Positions 49,833 to 58,658 of a stretch of 64,000 nt of DNA are shown here, piece after piece. How positions within the stretch are numbered: the stretch's first letter is position 1; each line of letters starts with the position of its first letter. A program made the translations under genes and the position numbers. The notes under the pieces are model-generated. The model did no database searches. It was not told the DNA's origin and was given only the letters and a program-made list of their open reading frames with translations. The stretch is from contig JAEEON010000075.1 of NCBI GenBank assembly GCA_016284305.1, positions 62,001 to 126,000 on the forward strand, written 5' to 3'. The DNA is from Bacteroidales bacterium. GTDB taxonomy: Bacteria > Bacteroidota > Bacteroidia > Bacteroidales > F082.

Positions 49833-52772
49833 TTATTCGATGATGAACTCGTCGCAGAAGATCCATGCCGGCTGTCCAGCACCCACATGACCTTCAGGGC
49901 ATTTACCAATGTTTTTGGCTGCCATCTTGACGTAACGCGCATTGCAACGGGGACGCACTCCAAGTTCTTGTGTTGAGGAGCCTTCGTCGTTGACTGGGAT
50001 TTGGTTAATGACCTTACCCACGCTTCTGAACCGCTTGCCGTCGTCGGAGACAAAGAACTCCACTTCCTTGGGCATGAAAATCCAGGAATAGGCTTCTTGG
50101 AGGAAGCTTCCAGCAAGACGGGAGATCCATTGTTTCTCACCAAGATCAACGGTAGCAATCAGATCGACGCCATGATAGCCTTGCCAGGTGCCCGTACGGA
50201 AGTTCTCCCCTCCGCGCTGGTGGTCGATGAGTGCCTTAGAGCCGCCTGCCTCGTACTGGTTGGAATACGGATTGACCAAAGAGACTGCGACCTTGGCATC
50301 GATGCAATGGTACTTCGCATCAACGACGCTGCTCCAACGACCGTCCTGCAAGGCGGCGGCACGGAGGTTTGACGTGGCACGCAATACAATGGGACTCTCA
50401 TAACGAGCACTTTGTTCGTTGGGCTCGCTGCCATCGGTGGTATAATAGACCGGGGTGCCCTCAACGGGATGGGACATGGTGACGACGATGCTGTCGAAGA
50501 AGGTGTTCGCCTCGGCGTTGATGGCAGGAACCATGACAATGCTCTCCGAAGGGATGCGCAACACCGGGCAGTCTGCCGGCTGGGTGGCCCAAGTGGAGTT
50601 GGAATCAGCAGTCATCGTGAACTCGAGTTCACCGCCCGCCAAGACCTCCTCGACGGTGATGTAGCTACGGCTCAATGGACGGCCATTGAGTTTCACCGAC
50701 TTCACATAGCAGTTCTGTGGACTGATGTTTTTGGCAGTGATGGCGAAGGTGCTGCCGTTGCCAAGGTCGATGGCAGCATGGTTGAAACGAGGCAAGCCGA
50801 GCACATAATAGCCCGATGCGGGTGTGGCAGGATAGAAACCCAAAGCCGAGAACACGCCCCATGCCGACATCTGGCCACAGTCTTCATTGCCGCTCAGCCC
50901 GTCGCGCTCATCAGAGTAGAACTCGTCCAAGACCTGTTTTACATAATGTTGCGTCTTGACAGGCTGACCGACGAAGTTATACATATAGATGGTGTTGTGA
51001 CTGGGTTCATTGCCATGGGCATACTGTCCAATCAAGCCTGTGATGTCAGGTTGCTCGCGGCCCGAGAGTTGAGAGGAGGCGGTGAAGAGTCCGTCGAGTT
51101 TCTCGGCATAGCCTTCGCGTCCACCCATCAACTCGATATGCGTGTTGATGTCCTGGGGGACGAAGAAGTTATATTGCCAGGTGTTGGCTTCGGTAAGCGT
51201 GAAGTTGACCTGTCTGGGGTCGAAAGGCTGCATGAAGCCACCGTTACGGCGACCTTGGAAGAATTTGTTTTCTGGGTTGTAGAGGTTTTTGTAGGCTTGG
51301 GCTCTCTTATAGAACTCCTCGGCGATGTCGGCGTGGCCCATATCCTCGGCCATGCGGGCGACACACCAATCGTCATAGGCATATTCGAGCGTTTTGGAGG
51401 TAGCCTCACCCTCGAGGTCGATGGGGATGAAACCATATTTCATGTATGCGCCCATGCCACGGCGATCCTGGCGAGAAGAGGCCACCATGGCTTCGAGGGC
51501 CTTCTCCGTGTCGAAGTCGCGAATGCCGCAAAAATAGGCATCAGCGATGACGGGGATGGCATGGTTGCCGATCATGCAATGGGTCTCGTTGGCCGCCAGC
51601 TCCCAGATGGGCAGCATGTGTTCCTCATCGGTTTCGTAATTATTAATAAAGGTGTTAATGAAGTCGATGGTCCGATCACGTTGGATGAGACTGAACAGAG
51701 GGTGGAGGCTCCGGAAGGTATCCCACAGCGAGAACACCGTATAAACGGGGCGGTCTGACTGATAGACTTGCAGGTCATGGGCACGATAGCGGCCATCGGC
51801 ATCCGAATAGAGGTTAGGGGCGATCATGGAATGATAGAGGTTGGTATAGAAAACCTTCATATCAGCGGTGTCGTTACCTTGGACGTCGATCCGTTTCAGT
51901 TCAGTATTCCATTTTTCGTGAGCTCTTTGAGCAAGTGCGTCAAAGTCGAAGTCAGCTTCGGCGAGTTCTGCCATCAGGTTGTTTTTGGCGCCATCCACAT
52001 CAACTGCCGACAGGGCGATACGCATCACGATGGTCTCGCCTTCTTTGGTGTCGAAGTCGAAACAGGCTTTCAGGTGATTGCTGTTGACATAGGAATCCTG
52101 GGTGGGTTTCCCATGGTCATAGAGGGTATAGCTCTTGAAGGGTTTGGAGAACTCGGCAAAGAAATAGAGGTATTGTTCTTGAGCCCAGTCGCGGGTACGG
52201 CGGAAACCGGCTATGGAACGGTCTGAGCCAACGTTGAGGAAGGACTCATAGACGAATTCGTCGTTGACGCCTTCGACCATATCGAGGAAGAGGTGAGATT
52301 GCTGGCTTTCGGGGAAAGTGCATCGCATCATGCCCACACGGTCACCGGTGGTGAGTTCCACTTTGACTTTGCTATCATCGAGGAGGACCGAATAATAACC
52401 CGGAGTAGCTGATTCGTTCTCATGATGGAAGCCGGAACGATAGTCGGTGACGTCGCCCACCAGGGGCAAGAAGCGAAAATCGCCGTAGTCACTGCAGCCC
52501 GTGCCACTGAGGTGGGTGGTGCTGAAGCCAAGGATGGTATCGTCGGAGGTGTGATAGCCCGAGCAACCATCCCAATCGTTCATACGAGTATCGGGACTAA
52601 ACTGAACCATCCCAAAGGGGGCAGTCGCACCTGGGAAAGTATGTCCATGACCTCCGGTACCGATGAATGGATCGACGAGGGAGGCTGGATCAGGGTTGGG
52701 AGTTAATGGATTGTCATGTTGGCAAGCAGCGAAGCAGCACAACAAGAGGAGAGGTAGGAGTAGTTTTTTCAT
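49833..52772 (-). CDS. GH92 alpha-mannosidase lipoprotein with discoidin-like C-terminus
   Basis: 979 residues from the ATG at 52772; the in-frame codon at 52826 lies upstream of the -7 box. Lipobox FAAC, Cys17. GH92 catalytic region (about 28-740): DPFIGTGGHGHTFPGATAPFG, GCSGYHTSDD, GFSTTHLSGTGCSDYGD, and NEDCGQMSAWGVFSALGFYP. A chitobiase-type sheet (YYTTDGSEPNEQSARY) and a discoidin-like module ending GAGQPAWIFCDEF follow. Exo-acting alpha-mannosidases of this family are Ca2+-dependent and trim N-glycans or yeast mannan. The end module resembles that of the GH20 protein. Confidence 0.95.
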   Translation of the reverse strand: MKKLLLPLLLLCCFAACQHDNPLTPNPDPASLVDPFIGTGGHGHTFPGATAPFGMVQFSPDTRMNDWDGCSGYHTSDDTILGFSTTHLSGTGCSDYGDFRFLPLVGDVTDYRSGFHHENESATPGYYSVLLDDSKVKVELTTGDRVGMMRCTFPESQQSHLFLDMVEGVNDEFVYESFLNVGSDRSIAGFRRTRDWAQEQYLYFFAEFSKPFKSYTLYDHGKPTQDSYVNSNHLKACFDFDTKEGETIVMRIALSAVDVDGAKNNLMAELAEADFDFDALAQRAHEKWNTELKRIDVQGNDTADMKVFYTNLYHSMIAPNLYSDADGRYRAHDLQVYQSDRPVYTVFSLWDTFRSLHPLFSLIQRDRTIDFINTFINNYETDEEHMLPIWELAANETHCMIGNHAIPVIADAYFCGIRDFDTEKALEAMVASSRQDRRGMGAYMKYGFIPIDLEGEATSKTLEYAYDDWCVARMAEDMGHADIAEEFYKRAQAYKNLYNPENKFFQGRRNGGFMQPFDPRQVNFTLTEANTWQYNFFVPQDINTHIELMGGREGYAEKLDGLFTASSQLSGREQPDITGLIGQYAHGNEPSHNTIYMYNFVGQPVKTQHYVKQVLDEFYSDERDGLSGNEDCGQMSAWGVFSALGFYPATPASGYYVLGLPRFNHAAIDLGNGSTFAITAKNISPQNCYVKSVKLNGRPLSRSYITVEEVLAGGELEFTMTADSNSTWATQPADCPVLRIPSESIVMVPAINAEANTFFDSIVVTMSHPVEGTPVYYTTDGSEPNEQSARYESPIVLRATSNLRAAALQDGRWSSVVDAKYHCIDAKVAVSLVNPYSNQYEAGGSKALIDHQRGGENFRTGTWQGYHGVDLIATVDLGEKQWISRLAGSFLQEAYSWIFMPKEVEFFVSDDGKRFRSVGKVINQIPVNDEGSSTQELGVRPRCNARYVKMAAKNIGKCPEGHVGAGQPAWIFCDEFIIE

Positions 52773-52801
52773 TATGAAACGTTTTATTTGCAAAATAAGT
52801 T

Positions 52802-52809
52802 CAAAATTA
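52802..52809 (-). promoter_or_regulatory. -7 box TAATTTTG for the GH92-PFK pair
   Basis: Exact match on the minus strand, 30 bp before the ATG at 52772. It confirms that start over 52826. Confidence 0.55.
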
Positions 52810-52901
52810 CAAAGAAAAACACACACCTAACATTTTCATGAAAAAAAACCGAAATAAAAAAGATTTTTCAAAAACCCGCTTGCGAAAAAAAAATATATGC
52901 G

Positions 52902-52909
52902 TATATTTG
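52902..52909 (+). promoter_or_regulatory. -7 box TATATTTG for the Asp-box T9SS protein
   Basis: Exact match, about 67 bp before the ATG at 52976, in an A/T-rich region. The leader is rich in A and T with no Shine-Dalgarno site. Confidence 0.6.
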
Positions 52910-52975
52910 TACGCTCTAAGAAAAGGACACAATTAGAAATAACTAACACTATTATTAATTCAAAATCATCAAAAA

Positions 52976-54940
52976 ATGAAAAAACTGTTTACCTTACTGA
53001 TGATCTTGGCTGTTGCCTCCGTTGGCTACTCCCAAGTAATGAAAGTCTCTAAGAACATTGCCAAGCCGAAGGCTGAGCAAATGAGAAAAGCCTCTCGTAT
53101 GGAGAGCAATCAAGTCATGCAGAACGTTCAGAACGCTCCCGCAATGACAAGATACGAAGGTACTGAAATTGATTTTACTTGGTACGACTGGCAGAGCAAC
53201 GACGGTGCTCGTACTTGGACCCATGTTTGGGACAATGGCAAAGTTGATTTCGCTTTCACTCAGTCAACCGATGACAGCCCGTTCAGCTCTCGTGGTACTG
53301 GTATTGTGACCTACGACTCCAACACTGGCGAATGGTCAGGTATGGGTGGCCGTGTTGAGAACGAAAAGACCGGTTTCGGTTCCATCGCCCAATACGGACA
53401 AAACGGCCTCGTGGTTGCAGCTCACACCGCTAGCGACTGCCGTGTCTATGTCACTGACGACAGAGACGCTGTCACTGCCGGTTCAATGTCTGTCACCAGC
53501 GTCCTCGACAACACCTACGAGCCCTGCTGGCCCAACGTCATGACCACTGGTGCCAACCGTGACATCATCCACGTCATCGCTACCGCTTCTTCCACCAGCA
53601 ACATCATCATGGAAGGTGTCACCGATCCTTTGATCTACTTCCGTTCACTCGATGGTGGCCAAACTTGGGACAAGCAGAATGTCATTCTTCCTTACATGGG
53701 CAAGGAATATTCCGTTGACTGGACTTCAAACTGCGCTCACTGGATGGAAACCACTGATGACAACCGCCTCACCCTCGTGGTCAACAACGCTTGGTCTGAT
53801 GGTTTCGTCCTCTACAGCGACGACAACGGTGAGACCTGGGAAAGAAAAGTGTTCTACTCACACCCGAGCATTCTCGGTGTTGACACCTCTGGTTGGTTCT
53901 TCTATCCCCGTTGGGTCTCCGCTGTGTGGGCTGGTGACCAACTGAAGCTTGCTTACGAGTGGAATGGTAGCACTGGTGAAGCCGGTTCTGGTTCCTACTA
54001 TCCTGGCGTTGGTGGTGTTGCTTTCTGGGGCGAAAACTTGGTTTACGGTGAAGACGGTGCTGGCCACAGCGCTATCGAAGGCAACCTCGTTCCTGGCGAA
54101 CACTTCATCATGGACACTGCTTACCTCTATGAAGACCTCTACGCTTCCATGTGGTGGTGGAGCGATGCCAACCACCCGATGTGGCCAGAATACATGGGTT
54201 ATCTGACCACCCTCACCGACGAAGGTCACGTTGAACCTTACTGGGAAGCCACTGAGATGAACTTTACTGTTGGCGAAGGCTCCAACCTGGGCGAACATGG
54301 CCACTACAACCAAGGTATCTGCGCTATGCCTGTGCTGTGCAAGGTTCCTGGAAGCGATGACTTAGTTGCTGTTTGGACTGCTCTTGACGAGAACTGCACC
54401 GACGGTGCTGGCCTCTTCTACTATCACCTCTTCGCTAACTATTCACCCGATGGCGGTCTCACCTGGGGTACCGATACCGAAGACTTCATGGTTGCCCTCT
54501 GCGGTGGCGATGATTACTGGGAGTATGAAAACAGCGAGATGGTTTATCCTCAAGCTGCTATCGTTGGCGATCAACTCATCGTTGTTGCACAAGTTGACGA
54601 AGGCACTGGTACCTATGTCCAAAGCGACGATACCAATGGCCAAGACAATGCCTATGTTGGTTACACCTACACTCTGAGCGACCTCTGGCCTCAGGTTGGT
54701 GTCAGCGTCCCTGAAGTTTCTCACAACACCAAGATGACGGTCAGCCCCAACCCGGCTACCACTCAGCTGAATGTTAGCCTGAACCAAAATTCAGAGATTG
54801 TTATCTACACCATCACTGGTCAAGTCGTCAGCTCACAGAAGGGTCATGCTGGTCTCAACACCATCAACATCTCCTCACTGAGCAGCGGTGTTTACTTCAT
54901 CAACGCTGGTTCTGACACCCAGAAGTTCGTTGTGAAATAA
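52976..54940 (+). CDS. Secreted Asp-box (BNR/sialidase-like) protein with T9SS sorting domain
   Basis: 654 residues. Signal peptide ending GYSQ (about 20). Three Asp boxes: SLDGGQTW (about 224), SDDNGETW (about 281) and SPDGGLTW (about 490), as in beta-propeller sialidase-fold proteins; no sialidase FRIP motif is evident. The last ~80 residues form a T9SS C-terminal domain (VSPNPATTQLNVSL, ITGQVV, LSSGVYFI, KFVVK). Codon use differs from neighbours (many GGT, GCT, GTT), consistent with high expression. Own promoter and terminator. Probably an abundant surface or secreted protein; ligand unknown. Confidence 0.88.
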   Translation: MKKLFTLLMILAVASVGYSQVMKVSKNIAKPKAEQMRKASRMESNQVMQNVQNAPAMTRYEGTEIDFTWYDWQSNDGARTWTHVWDNGKVDFAFTQSTDDSPFSSRGTGIVTYDSNTGEWSGMGGRVENEKTGFGSIAQYGQNGLVVAAHTASDCRVYVTDDRDAVTAGSMSVTSVLDNTYEPCWPNVMTTGANRDIIHVIATASSTSNIIMEGVTDPLIYFRSLDGGQTWDKQNVILPYMGKEYSVDWTSNCAHWMETTDDNRLTLVVNNAWSDGFVLYSDDNGETWERKVFYSHPSILGVDTSGWFFYPRWVSAVWAGDQLKLAYEWNGSTGEAGSGSYYPGVGGVAFWGENLVYGEDGAGHSAIEGNLVPGEHFIMDTAYLYEDLYASMWWWSDANHPMWPEYMGYLTTLTDEGHVEPYWEATEMNFTVGEGSNLGEHGHYNQGICAMPVLCKVPGSDDLVAVWTALDENCTDGAGLFYYHLFANYSPDGGLTWGTDTEDFMVALCGGDDYWEYENSEMVYPQAAIVGDQLIVVAQVDEGTGTYVQSDDTNGQDNAYVGYTYTLSDLWPQVGVSVPEVSHNTKMTVSPNPATTQLNVSLNQNSEIVIYTITGQVVSSQKGHAGLNTINISSLSSGVYFINAGSDTQKFVVK

Positions 54941-54961
54941 TCAACCACGACACATGAAATG

Positions 54962-54994
54962 AAGAAGGAGGCCTTAGGGTCTCCTTCTTTTTTT
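54962..54994 (+). terminator. Intrinsic terminator of the Asp-box gene
   Basis: Stem AAGAAGGAGGCC/GGTCTCCTTCTT (one G-T pair) with a TTAG loop and T-run. It starts 21 bp after the stop and also faces the pdxA gene from the other side. Confidence 0.9.
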
Positions 54995-54999
54995 GTTCC

Positions 55000-56013
55000 T
55001 TATTGTTGCGAGTTCAAGATATCCAATGCCAGGAACATCGCCTGGCGCATCGCATCGGGCAAGGCCTCGTTTTTATTTGCGATGTCGTAAGCCGGCCCAT
55101 GGAATGGCGTGGTTCGCACCACAGGCAAGCCAGCAGTGTAAATGGCCCCGCCATTGATAGAGATCATCTTGAAGGGCAGAGCGGCTTGATCATGATACAT
55201 GGCCAACACGGCATCGTATTTACGCCACAATCCCGAGGCAAAGAAACGATCGGCCGGGAATGGACCAAAGGCGTAAAGACCGTTTTTCTGGGCCATGGAA
55301 ATCACTGGAGCGATGATGTCCTGTTCTTCCATCCCCGCAAGTCCAGAGTCGCCAGCGTGAGGATTTAGGCCTAAAACGGCAATCTTCGGCGAAGCAATGT
55401 CGAAGCCTTTCTTCAAGGCATTAGCCAAGATGATCAGCTTATGCATCACCATTTCCTTGTTGATGACCGAAACGGCATCCCTAACCGGGATGTCAGAAGT
55501 TACCATGCCGATGCGCAGATAGTCGCTAACCAGCATCTCCACATAGTCACGGCTATCGAAAAGCGAAGCCAGGTAGTCCGATTGGCCGTTGAAGCGGAAG
55601 GCATCCGACTTCAACAACGAAGGATTCAGTGGAGCCGTCACCATCGCGTCGATATAACCCTTCACAAGGTCGTCGGTGGCACGTTTCAAAGAGAGGATGG
55701 CCATCCGACCGGCCTGCTCCGTCATGGAACCCGGTTCAATCTTCAACTCATCGTCCGTGATGTTCACAATATTGAACTTATGCTGCCATGCCTGACGCAC
55801 ATCGCGGGTGAGAGAATAGTTGAATTCTTCCACACCGAGGCTCTTTTTGTAATAAGAAAGCACCTTGGATTGTCCATATAAGATGGGGGTTGCCATTTGC
55901 AACATCCGTGAATCCGCAAAGGTTTTCAAGATAATCTCATACGAGATGCCATTGAAATCACCATGGGTAATGCCAATCTTGAAGGGCTTATTAGGCGGGT
56001 TAGAATTCTGCAT
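55000..56013 (-). CDS. pdxA: PdxA-like dehydrogenase with altered active-site residues
   Basis: 337 residues from the ATG at 56013; the in-frame codon at 56052 lies within the -7 box. PdxA oxidises 4-phosphohydroxy-L-threonine in vitamin B6 synthesis. Fold marks are clear: ITHGDFNGISYE, LNPHAGDSG (His219), AMYHDQ (His274) and AGLPVVRTTPFHGPAYDIA. Against E. coli PdxA, His219 and His274 match metal ligands H211 and H266 with exact spacing, but the H166 position is Asp174 (VTSDIPVRD) and substrate-binding H136-T137 is Gln144-Ser145 (GQSDYL). Membership of the PdxA family is sure; the substrate is not. Confidence 0.85.
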   Translation of the reverse strand: MQNSNPPNKPFKIGITHGDFNGISYEIILKTFADSRMLQMATPILYGQSKVLSYYKKSLGVEEFNYSLTRDVRQAWQHKFNIVNITDDELKIEPGSMTEQAGRMAILSLKRATDDLVKGYIDAMVTAPLNPSLLKSDAFRFNGQSDYLASLFDSRDYVEMLVSDYLRIGMVTSDIPVRDAVSVINKEMVMHKLIILANALKKGFDIASPKIAVLGLNPHAGDSGLAGMEEQDIIAPVISMAQKNGLYAFGPFPADRFFASGLWRKYDAVLAMYHDQAALPFKMISINGGAIYTAGLPVVRTTPFHGPAYDIANKNEALPDAMRQAMFLALDILNSQQ

Positions 56014-56049
56014 AATCCTGAATTTTAAAGGGTTATAATAATCGACCTT

Positions 56050-56057
56050 CAAAATTA
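56050..56057 (-). promoter_or_regulatory. -7 box TAATTTTG for the pdxA homologue
   Basis: Exact match on the minus strand, 37 bp before the ATG at 56013. Confidence 0.55.
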
Positions 56058-56085
56058 GGATTTTATTTCTTTAAAAGCAAATAAA

Positions 56086-58554
56086 TTAATACATTTCCTC
56101 TTCGCCGCTGCCGGCATCGTCATCGCCACCCTCATCGCCACGACGATCACGTTTGGCCATTTGTTGGTTGATGCGGTAGTTGAAATTCAGCGAGAAGGAG
56201 GTCCGATTCCAAGTGCTGTTGCTGTATTGCCAGAAGTTGTCGCCCCACGACTCACCGCCCCTGCCACGGGTGCCGAATACGTCGCGCACATTGAAAGTCA
56301 GGGTGCCGTTACCATGAAGCACCTCCTTGCTCACAGCCATGTCGATCCACCACTCGCCATCATGTTTGCCCAAAGGTTCCAGATGGGGACCCATCACATG
56401 GGCAGTCAATTGGAAATCAAACCAATTTTGGATCTTGAACTTGGAGACCATTCGGCCAAAGAGCATCCAGGTATGGGTTTCGTAAAACTGATCCTCAATA
56501 TAGCCTTGGGAGTGAGAACGGAAGAAGTTGACATTGCCATTCAGATTGAGCCATTGGGTCATCTGGCCCTGGGCCACGATTTCCACGCCAAAGTCATCGG
56601 CCTTGCCAAAGTTCACCGGCATGCTGTAATACACACCGTCCAATTCGTAGGTATAATGGCGGATCATGTCGGTACCATGCCTATAATAGGTGGTGAAGTT
56701 GAACGAGGAGCGATCCCACATGTGGATATAGCCCAACTCGTAGCTATCCATATAGGTAGGTCTCAAGGATGGATTACCCATGCGGATGTTACGGTTGTCG
56801 TTATAGGAACGGAAGGGGCTCATCATCCAGAATCCCGGGCGGCGGATACGGCGGGTATAGCTCACCTGGAACTGGTCGTTCTCGGTGACGGAATAGTTGA
56901 GGTGTGCACTCGGGAAGATGCCAATGTAGGGTTTGCCGTCGTTGATGGAATCGTTGCCATCGTGGGCATAGCCTTTCAGGTTAGTGTAGATGCTGGTCAT
57001 CTCAGCACGCACACCGACTTGGCCCGACCAACGGCCCCAATCGTTACCCAAGCTGGTATAGAGAGCAGCCACCTGCTCGTTGTATTCGAAGTCATAGCAA
57101 TAGTCAGGCAATGGGAGGAATTGGCCGGTGCTGTCTTTCTCGAGCACTGCAGAAAGGCTGTTGATAAACCTATTGGTGTATTTGCCACCGATTTCCCATT
57201 GGGCTTTGAGAGCGAAAGGATGGACATAGTCGATGCTAGCTTGCAGGTTCTTCATTCCTTGATCTTGTTTGGTTTGCTGATACAAGGCAGAGAGCACCTC
57301 GTTGCTATGGTCGTTGGGGTAAATCATTTCATTAATGTCGGAACCGGAGTCTTCTGCATTCTGGAAGAAACGCACATTGGCTTTAAGGCTTCTACCCTCA
57401 CGCTCGAATTTCTTGTCATAGTCGAGGGTGATCTCGTACATCGGGTCAGTTTCGTGCCAATGTTCTTCACGGACATCATACGAGGAAGTGCCCAACTGTG
57501 GATATTCATCATAATAACTGACGACAGGATGGGTACGGTTGGTTCCGTAACGGAACACAAAGGCGGCGCTGAGGATATCGTTATCCGTGATATAATAGTC
57601 GGCACCTAGACGAACATGGTGTCCCATACGGCGCATGGTGCGTTCGGTAGTCTGGTCAGTGATTTGGTGATAAATGGTGTCGTTGCCGATAACCTCGAAA
57701 CGCTTGGTTTGATTGATGCCTCCACCTACGTTGGAACGGCTGTTGAAGCCATAGCTGGCGAAAAGGTTCCAGCGTTTCAGTCGATAGCTCAACGAGAGGC
57801 TGCCGCCATACAGCCAAGGATAGCCCGTACGAAGGTTGACTGCCCCGTTAAAGCCTTGTCGTTTGTCTTTCTTGAGGATGATGTTGATGATTCCCGCTGA
57901 GCCTTCGGCATCGTAGCGGACCGAGGGGTTGGTGATGACCTCAACACGTTCAATCATGTCACCCTGAAGGGTGCGCAAGGCATCTTGGGTGCTCATTCCC
58001 GAGAGACCCGATTCTTTGCCATCGATGAGGATACGCACTCCCTCATCGCCACGGAGGCTGACATTACCTTCAACATCAACTGCCACAGCAGGGATGTTCT
58101 CCAGGACCTCGATGGCGTTGCCAGCGGTGTTACCCACATCTTTTCCCACGTTGAAAACCCGTTTGTCGAGCGTCATCTCGTAGGTGCTCACCTCAGCGAC
58201 GACCTCCACTTCTTCCAGCAAAGCCTCATCCGGGGCAAGCAGAATACGTCCCAAGTCAACATTGCTCTTCTCCCCTGTCAATGTGATGTTCTTGCTTAAG
58301 GGGATGAAACCCATGTACTGGAATTGCAACACATACCGGCCTTTTTCCAATTGCAAGGCAAAATGCCCTGTAGGTTCGGTGATGACACCGGTCACCAAGG
58401 TCGAATCCGGCAAAGAGAACACCGACACAGTGGCATACTCCATAGGCTCATGGGTATTTTTATTTAACACTCGACCCTTAACGGTAATGGAAGCCGACAT
58501 GGCATGATGCGTCAGGCATAGCAAAGCCAGCAAAACTAAAAAACGGAATTTCAT
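56086..58554 (-). CDS. Outer-membrane beta-barrel (TonB-receptor-like) protein
   Basis: 822 residues. Signal peptide (to MSA, about 20), carboxypeptidase-like domain (about 22-105: VKGRVLNKNTHEPMEYATVSV), plug-like domain (about 125-225: LENIPAVAVDVEGNVSLRGDEGVRILIDGK, abridged) and a barrel of the OMP_b-brl_3 type, ending with a short charged tail of Lys/Arg/Asp/Gly/Glu (KRDRRGDEGGDDDAG). The highly charged tail after the last strand is unusual for these barrels. Neighbours give no clue to the substrate. Confidence 0.9.
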   Translation of the reverse strand: MKFRFLVLLALLCLTHHAMSASITVKGRVLNKNTHEPMEYATVSVFSLPDSTLVTGVITEPTGHFALQLEKGRYVLQFQYMGFIPLSKNITLTGEKSNVDLGRILLAPDEALLEEVEVVAEVSTYEMTLDKRVFNVGKDVGNTAGNAIEVLENIPAVAVDVEGNVSLRGDEGVRILIDGKESGLSGMSTQDALRTLQGDMIERVEVITNPSVRYDAEGSAGIINIILKKDKRQGFNGAVNLRTGYPWLYGGSLSLSYRLKRWNLFASYGFNSRSNVGGGINQTKRFEVIGNDTIYHQITDQTTERTMRRMGHHVRLGADYYITDNDILSAAFVFRYGTNRTHPVVSYYDEYPQLGTSSYDVREEHWHETDPMYEITLDYDKKFEREGRSLKANVRFFQNAEDSGSDINEMIYPNDHSNEVLSALYQQTKQDQGMKNLQASIDYVHPFALKAQWEIGGKYTNRFINSLSAVLEKDSTGQFLPLPDYCYDFEYNEQVAALYTSLGNDWGRWSGQVGVRAEMTSIYTNLKGYAHDGNDSINDGKPYIGIFPSAHLNYSVTENDQFQVSYTRRIRRPGFWMMSPFRSYNDNRNIRMGNPSLRPTYMDSYELGYIHMWDRSSFNFTTYYRHGTDMIRHYTYELDGVYYSMPVNFGKADDFGVEIVAQGQMTQWLNLNGNVNFFRSHSQGYIEDQFYETHTWMLFGRMVSKFKIQNWFDFQLTAHVMGPHLEPLGKHDGEWWIDMAVSKEVLHGNGTLTFNVRDVFGTRGRGGESWGDNFWQYSNSTWNRTSFSLNFNYRINQQMAKRDRRGDEGGDDDAGSGEEEMY

Positions 58555-58580
58555 ACGATTCTACTCAGTTTTCGAAGCTG

Positions 58581-58588
58581 CAAAAATA
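58581..58588 (-). promoter_or_regulatory. -7 box TATTTTTG for the barrel protein
   Basis: Exact match on the minus strand, 27 bp before the ATG at 58554. Confidence 0.6.
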
Positions 58589-58658
58589 AGGTATTTACTG
58601 CATTGAAGAGCAAAAAAAGAAGCGAAACGGCAAAATCACTTGTTGAAGCAGAGGCTCA

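Noticed and set aside
49787..52772. GH92 and PFK as a functional mannose-to-glycolysis operon
   Set aside because: The genes are adjacent and codirectional, but no mannose kinase or isomerase is nearby, so the link is probably only positional.
52773..52975. Riboswitch or small RNA in the 203-bp gap between GH92 and the Asp-box gene
   Set aside because: A/T-rich with two divergent -7 boxes and no stable or recognisable structured element that I could find.
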